A stretch of 23,787 nt of DNA, taken from positions 1,278,985 through 1,302,771 of the forward strand of contig BFEA01000056.1 in assembly GCA_003427395.1 (NCBI GenBank), read 5' to 3'. Below are positions 19,108 to 23,787 of this stretch, piece after piece; within the stretch, counting starts at the first letter, position 1; each line of letters starts with the position of its first letter. The DNA is from Chara braunii (lineage: Eukaryota > Streptophyta > Charophyceae > Charales > Characeae). Made by a program: the position numbers and the translations under genes. The notes beneath the pieces are model-generated. The model made no database searches and was not told the origin of the DNA. It worked only from the letters and a program-made list of their open reading frames with translations.

Positions 19108-19193
19108 GGGCCTAGTTGCACTACTCGCCATACGCCAAGTTTGGCGAGTAGGCGCCTGGTTGCACTTACTCACCAAACTTGGCGAGCAAAATG
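19108..19193 (+). repeat. Copy of a transposon end (gggcctagttgcactactcgcc)
   Basis: The first 20 or so bases match the terminal repeat at 20919. The segment then repeats itself imperfectly (a second gcctggttgcact at about 19154) and contains ctcgcca and tggcgag inverted pairs. The left flank ends ttg, and ttg also follows the inverted end at 22679, so 19108-22679 could be an outer element. Confidence 0.6.
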
Positions 19194-20155
19194 TGTCAGA
19201 CGGCTCGCCACACCGTCGACACGAGCTGTGAACATGTTATTCGTTAAAATAGTACATTATTTTTCAAATAGTACTTTTTAGGACAATATATGACGATGGA
19301 GAGTGTTTTCGGTTTCCCCACCTGTGCACAGCGGTTTGTGGAGGGTGGTCCTTCGGACCCTCTAGAAATTGATTTCATGGCGAGTTTTGTCGGGCCGGGG
19401 CTCGAGACCAGGCAACATCAGGGCAATATCGTAGTCGGCATTGTGGTGAGCAGCCGCCACGTCAAGCGCTGGTTGTGGGCCTCCGTGGGACCGCCGCGCG
19501 CCTGCCATCCCGGCAGTTGGGGAAGTTCTGCTTGCCTGCAGCGCACGTCAAGTGCGGACTGCGCGTGTCAAGTGCGGCCGTGCGTGCTTGGTGGTCAACT
19601 CGCGGTGCATGTGCATTTCGTAGCAGGCGATGTCGGCATGTGCTCATGGCAGAAGAGCGGGCAGCATGTGCACTTGGCGAGTAAGTGTCAGACGGCTCGC
19701 CACACCGTCGGCACGAGCTGTGAACATGTTATTCGTTAAAATAGTACATTATTTTTCAAATAATACTTTTTAAGACAATATGTGACGGTGAAGAGTGTTT
19801 TCGGTTTCCCTGCCTGTGCACAGCGGTTTGTGGAGGGTGGTCCTTCGGACCCTCTAGAAACCTATTTCACGGCGAGTTTTGTCGGGCCGGGGCTCGAGAC
19901 CAGGCAACATCAGGGCAATATCGTAATCAGCATTGTGGCGAGCAGCCGCCACGTCAAGGGCTGGTTGTGGGTCTCCGTGGGACCACCGCGCGCCTACCAT
20001 CCCGACAGTTGGGGAGTTCTGCTTGCCTGCAGCGCACGTCAAGTGCGGTCGTGCGTGCTTGGCGGTGAACTCGCGGTGCATGTGCATTTCGCAGCAGGTG
20101 ATGTCGGCATGTGCTCATGGCAGCAGAGCGGGCGGCATGTGCACTTGGCAGTGAG
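19194..20155. repeat. 492-bp tandem duplication, GC-rich
   Basis: Copy 1 (19194-19685) and copy 2 (19686 to about 20155) start with tgtcagacggctcgcc and are highly similar throughout, with a small internal length difference near 19560. Because 492 is a multiple of three, a plus-strand frame is open in both copies (19290-19739 and 19782-20405, shared start V-F-G-F-P). The peptides are rich in Cys, His and Gly, match no family I know, and overlap open minus-strand frames; coding status is doubtful. A short perfect hairpin ggtccttcggacc lies in each copy. Confidence 0.85.
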
Positions 20156-20833
20156 TGCGTGTGGGATGTGCACTTGGCAACGAGCGCTTGGCAGGCAGCG
20201 CGCGCGGCATGTGCGCTTGGCTGAGCTCGGTTGGCATTACGTTGATGGCGTTGGCAGGCAAGGCTTCGACCGAGGTAGCATGTTCACCTGCAGAACAAGC
20301 AAGCAGCTTGGCAATGTTCATTCGCGCTCGACGACACACGAGATGCGCTATGGCGCGGACAGCAGTGTGGGCGCGATGACATTTTGCAGAGAAGAAAGTA
20401 TCTAGATGGAATTGCCATCCAAATACATTTAAGAATCTTGCCTTCTATAAATGTTTCTTCTTTTCTCATCTTTTTTTTTCTTTTTTTTCTCGGACAACCC
20501 TTGTCTTGCACAACAACGTTGGGAATGAGCTGAAAAGCAATATATAACATTAAAAAAAAAAAAAAAACATGTATGAGAGGTGAGTGTCCGATATCGAACA
20601 GCAAAGGGACACTTAGACGAGTTGCACTAACTGCAAAGGAATGTGGACTTCTACACATGCCCCCTTGCAAAACCTCGATTGGATATTTTCATCCATTGTT
20701 ACAGCCTGTCGAGATTGTCGAAATGGCCACGTCATACGATGTCGGATTCTGATCGGTACCAGTTCGTACGCATGTTCACAACACTAATTCTTGTCCTTCA
20801 ACTCATTAAACTCCTCTCCTACCGCCACCACCC

Positions 20834-20898
<65 letters not shown>

Positions 20899-20918
20899 TT
20901 GCGCCGCTGCGCGCATGT
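20156..20918. other. Gene-free stretch with degenerate repeats and (TG)n
   Basis: 20156-20230 repeats a degraded gcatgtgcacttggc motif continuing from the tandem block. Then come T-rich and A-rich runs (about 20465-20570) and ordinary sequence. A (TG)n run at 20836-20898, broken once by gc, ends just before the transposon end. Frames across the (TG)n are simple-repeat translations. Confidence 0.6.
20836..20898. repeat. (TG)n microsatellite
   Basis: About 30 TG units with one C interruption. Confidence 0.97.
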
Positions 20919-21445
20919 GGGCCTAGTTGCACTACTCGCCATACAATACAAATCGTGGCGGGTTTGTGGAGACTGGAATTTTGCCGTTTCTCTGGCCCAA
21001 CCCGCCACAATTTGTCTGTGTTTGCGCGGATTGTTTGTGCGGAGGGTGAGCATCAGAGTACGAAGGGTTGGGGTTTTTCTTCGTCCTGTTGCTGCGCGGG
21101 GGAGGAAGTTGGTCGCGGGGGCAGTGAAATGCGTAATCGTTGAGGATGGAGGATGAGCTTGCCAATCTTGCTAAGCAGTCTGAGAGTGTGAACTCCAAAA
21201 AAAAAAAAAAAAAAAAACAATTGCGAGGGTATGTGAAGTGCGCAGGCCCGAACCCATCAGCGGGGCTATGCACATTCCCCACTCAGGCACGAAACCCAAG
21301 CGCGGTAAACAGATTCGCGGTCGTTTACAATAGTGGAGATGAAAAACCCATCTTCTCTCTCTCTCTCACGCACACAAAAAAAAAAAAAAAAAAAAAAAAA
21401 AGCAGGCCAAGAGAGTGGGAGGGGGAAGCTCCACCCAGGTGCAAC

Positions 21446-21527
21446 GATACCTTGGGAAGAGGGATGGGAGCGCCGGGCAAGTGAAAGTAATATTGTGAAG
21501 TGATACCTTGGGAAGCGGGATGGGAGC
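21446..21527. repeat. Direct repeat gataccttgggaag..gggatgggagc, period 56
   Basis: Copies at 21446-21471 and 21502-21527 differ at one base. The intervening sequence also shares aagtgaaag-like words. Confidence 0.8.
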
Positions 21528-21689
21528 ACCGTGGAAGGAGAGCAGTGGTACTACGAAGTGAAAGCGGGATTGCCGCTGGTGAACGGGTGGATGCTTGGAC
21601 GCGCCATGTCGAGAGAGCCGACCATGGAAGGAGGGGCAGAGCCGTTGCAATGCAAGTGAAAGAACGATGGAAGTAGGGGGTACACTTGA

Positions 21690-22540
21690 ACAAAGCAAAA
21701 ATCTAAGTCTTAGGAATATGAGACTACCTGGGAGGCAGGCCAGTAGGACCCTGGACTCACTCCCATGGATACCAGGGGAAAAGTGTGGCGAGAGTTGTCG
21801 TGGTTACACCTACTCGCAAGGACAATGCCTGCGGCCAGATGGCCGGTGTCGAGCGCATCGGTCCGGCACTACTCAAGGGCAGCGCAGGACCCTCCCGGCC
21901 GCGTCACGCAGGAGTTCGATCCTAATCCTCGTCGCGAATATACATGGAACTTCCGTAAAGCCGCTCCGGCCGAGTGCGCCAGCCATACCTCTCGCGAGCC
22001 CCTACGACAGGATAGGGCCTACGCGAGGCACGACTTACCTCCACCTTACGGGAGTTGTCACCTCCCTTCGGTGGGCGTATCCCCACCGTGTAAGTCCAGT
22101 ACCGTAACCTATAGGGCTAAGCCCAAGCCTGGTACCTGCCCGCGCGGAAAATAAAGTGGTGTTGCACAGCCGCCAGGCCCAGGAAAGTAACCTGGGCCTC
22201 ATCCCTTCTTCAAACTAAGCACGCGGTCACTAGGCATCCGCGCTGGCTTGCCCTCTCGCGCCGTGACTACCTTGCGCCCCATCTCGCCCGTCGGCCTACC
22301 AGTGATCAACCGTCCTGAATTCAGGCCGGCCAACTAAGCCGGCTGCCTAATCAAGCGGAGGAATCACACGCGCGCCTTAAGACTGCGCGCCCACTCACGC
22401 TCCACTCTAGTCAACCATCCTATTAGTGTAACCCAACAGACTTAGTCGCGACTCGCGCGGCATATTTAAGACTTTTTAACTTACTTCCTGTCACTTGCAA
22501 AAACTAGGGCGGATACCCTTGTCAGGGTATTCGCACCGAC
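21690..22540. other. GC-rich hairpin-dense block, no gene recognised
   Basis: Composition changes sharply from the flanks. Perfect or near-perfect hairpins: AGGCCCAGG with its inverse (22175-22183 and 22191-22199, 7-base loop), palindrome cctgaattcagg (22314-22325), gccgg/ccggc (about 22325-22342), gcgcgc pair (22370-22375 and 22385-22390), and gcggataccc with gggtattcgc (about 22510-22536). Overlapping plus-strand frames to 22154 show no domain. It does not match 5S, 5.8S or other rRNA as I know them. It may be a structured non-coding part of the surrounding element or an unrecognised LTR on the minus strand. Confidence 0.45.
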
Positions 22541-22679
22541 ACCGGGACACAATTTTGGGCTGAAGAGACGCTGGCGAGCAGGTGCAACCACGACACGGAA
22601 TCGCCACAAATCGGCAAAATTCCACTCTCCGCAAAACCGCCACGATTTGTGCCGTGTAGCGAGTAGTGCAAGGAGGCCC

Positions 22680-22765
22680 TTGGAGAGGATTCGAACCTCC
22701 ATACCTTGTAGTACAAAATTTAGAGTCTACCAGTGCATAAAAAACTTTTGAGGCAGATTCCCCCA
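22680..22765 (-). other. tRNA-like remnant with perfect B box
   Basis: On the minus strand, ggttcgaatcc (22690-22700) matches the pol III B-box consensus and forms the loop of a T-arm-like hairpin (ggagg/cctct with one G-T pair). A ctggtagact motif about 40 bases upstream could be a weak A box. No acceptor-stem partner is found upstream, and the anticodon arm does not fold properly, so this is a tRNA fragment or SINE head. The transposon end at 22679 lies two bases beyond its 3' side. Confidence 0.4.
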
Positions 22766-22848
22766 GCACGCCAAGCTTTGCTGAAGTGCAAGTGCGACAA
22801 TTTTCCTTTATTTTTTTTTCTTTTCATTTTTTTTCTTTTTTCTTTCTT

Positions 22849-22936
22849 CCACTTTTGGCTGGCATCAGCAGCATCTGGGTCTGGTTGCCCCAAGCCTCTG
22901 AAGAACCAGATGCACCTGACGCCAGCCAAAAGTGGG
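22849..22936. other. Hairpin with a 30-bp stem and 28-nt loop
   Basis: Arm 22849-22878 and arm 22907-22936 pair over 30 positions with three mismatches and no bulges by my alignment (shared ccacttttggctggc, tcag, gcatctgg). The arms sit next to T-rich (left) and A-rich (right) sequence. Size and pairing resemble a microRNA precursor or a very short foldback element. Coordinates of the inner stem end are good to one or two bases. Confidence 0.75.
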
Positions 22937-23182
22937 AAAAGGAAAATTCCATTCTCAATTTTCTCAATGTTGCCTGGGAAGAGAACTGGCTGTTTAAACC
23001 ACCAGTACCTCCCCGTTGTTTTTTAGAAGTTGCGGTCGTTAACGCGCCGCAGCTTGCGGGAGTCGGGCAAGCCAACGCCCGGTCACTTCATAAAAAAACG
23101 AAAAAAAAAAAAGAAAAAAAAAGAAAAAAAAGAAAAGAAAAACAAAACAAAAAGAGCAAACAAACAAAAAAACAAACCGCTA
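22937..23182. other. Gene-free stretch ending in A-rich low complexity
   Basis: Ordinary sequence to about 23085, then an A-rich run with scattered G and C to about 23178. An open frame over it is low complexity and not a gene. Confidence 0.6.
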
Positions 23183-23679
23183 GGCTAAGGGTCTGATCCG
23201 ACCACTACACTACGACTGTAGTCGCCAAAAAGCTCAACAAAGATGTCAGCGGCCGTGGCGGGACGAAAAAGAAAAATTGGATCCCACCAGGGCGACGTCT
23301 TCGGTGCTTTTCCTGAACCCGCGGCAGTTCTTTGTGGGGTGTTGCAGAGGGCGGACGTTTTCGCCAATCGAAATGCTGCAAACGGACGAAAGAGAAAAAA
23401 ATAAAATAAAAAAATTGCTCCCTCTTTTTCGCTGCAGAGATGCCGTCGGTCTACACAAAAATTGTAGTAACTACGCTTGCACCCTTTGCGGACGTGCTGC
23501 CACAACACACCCAAACGAAAGTATGGCAAAATATTTCGGCGGCCGCGACGAAGTCGGAAAGTGGTGGGATCCGAAAACTACACTATAACTGGGCTGTAGT
23601 GTAGTGGTGGGATCAGATCCTAAGCCCGACACTGTAACTGGGCTGTAGTGTAGTGGTGGGATCAGACCCTAAGCCCGAA
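23183..23679. repeat. Inverted-repeat-bounded segment with tRNA-like ends
   Basis: 23183-23221, reverse-complemented, gives gtagtgtagtggt, ggatcagaccct and agcc, matching the two tandem 49-bp units at 23582-23630 and 23631-23679. The word tgtagtgtagtggt resembles the A box of Asp, Glu or His type tRNAs, and each right unit can close as gggct/agccc. The 360-bp interior carries a second inverted pair, ggatccca/tgggatcc, at 23278 and 23565. It may be a small TIR element or paired tRNA-derived SINE heads. Confidence 0.6.
23582..23679. repeat. 49-bp tandem duplication
   Basis: Two copies of actNtaactgggctg...cctaagcccga, differing at very few bases, so a recent duplication. Confidence 0.9.
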
Positions 23680-23703
23680 TCTGTTCGTGCGCGCGTGGGG
23701 GTG

Positions 23704-23705
<2 letters not shown>

Positions 23706-23787
<82 letters not shown>
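23706..23787. repeat. (GA)n microsatellite at window end
   Basis: About 40 uninterrupted GA units running off the window. Confidence 0.97.

Larger units (their letters stand above)
20919..22679. mobile_element. 1.76-kb non-autonomous element with 68-bp TIRs
   Basis: The left end at 20919-20986 and the reverse complement of 22612-22679 align without gaps over 68 bp, about 58 identical by eye. Shared blocks are gggcct, ttgcactactcgc, acaaatcgtggcgg and tggaattttgccg. The outermost gggcc is reminiscent of PIF/Harbinger-like termini, but that assignment is uncertain. The interior holds two long A runs (21197-21217 and 21376-21401), a 56-bp-spaced direct repeat (21446 and 21502), and a GC-rich hairpin block. 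No transposase frame and no clear target duplication at 20919. Confidence 0.72.

Noticed and set aside
20643-21156. Frames of 121-166 codons across the (TG)n
   Set aside because: Length comes from the dinucleotide repeat; no conserved motif outside it.
21780-22438. Minus-strand solo LTR starting tgttgggttacac
   Set aside because: The start looks right and a tggtatcc word follows near the other end, but no second LTR, target duplication or full primer-site match is visible; kept only as an alternative.
21690-22500. Ribosomal RNA fragment
   Set aside because: GC-rich and hairpin-dense, but no stretch matches rRNA landmarks I can recognise.
22660-22765. Complete tRNA gene on the minus strand
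   Set aside because: Only the T-arm is convincing; no matching acceptor strand or foldable anticodon arm.
22786-23196. 136-codon plus-strand frame rich in Phe and Lys
   Set aside because: Composed of T-rich and A-rich low complexity plus the hairpin arms.

Overview
The window looks like gene-poor, repeat-dominated nuclear DNA of a plant-lineage (streptophyte) eukaryote. The evidence is two Ty3/gypsy LTR retrotransposons with chromodomain integrases, a primer-binding site of the initiator-Met-tRNA type common in plant elements, several elements with terminal inverted repeats (TIRs), and many microsatellites. I see no intact host gene, operon or CRISPR array, and no complete tRNA or rRNA. A charophyte such as Chara would fit, but that is only a guess.

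Layout. 1-2286: (GA)n, a 95-bp tandem duplication, then AT-rich gene-free DNA whose last part may be half of a TIR element. 2287-12889: element TE-A, a full-length but dead chromovirus. It has two LTRs, a candidate 4-bp target duplication (ccat), a tRNA primer site, a gag with a hydrophobic N-terminus, coiled coils and an R/G-rich tail, and a pol ordered protease, reverse transcriptase, RNase H, integrase, chromodomain. Its protease is split by a 1.1-kb TIR element (6868-7984). Its 3' LTR contains a sequencing-library adapter (12018-12055) between exact 160-bp duplicates, then about 280 bp of very AT-rich foreign sequence. 12890-13222: right half of a third TIR element. 13581-18948: element TE-B, a second, more decayed chromovirus lacking a visible 5' LTR. 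Its protease is split by a related TIR element (14575-14936) at nearly the same codon as in TE-A. 18949-23787: a mosaic of a 492-bp tandem duplication, an element with 68-bp TIRs (20919-22679), a GC-rich block dense in hairpins, a clean 30-bp-stem hairpin, tRNA-like pol III motifs, and (GA)n again at the edge.

How it fits together. TE-A and TE-B have the standard Ty3/gypsy gene order, and their chromodomains probably directed integration to heterochromatin. Both are inactivated by stops, frameshifts and insertions. The most interesting biology is the TIR family sitting at the homologous protease position of two different retrotransposons, in apparently opposite orientation. The most important practical observation is the Nextera mate-pair junction left in the assembly. 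All homology calls are by eye from translated motifs; percentages are approximate.
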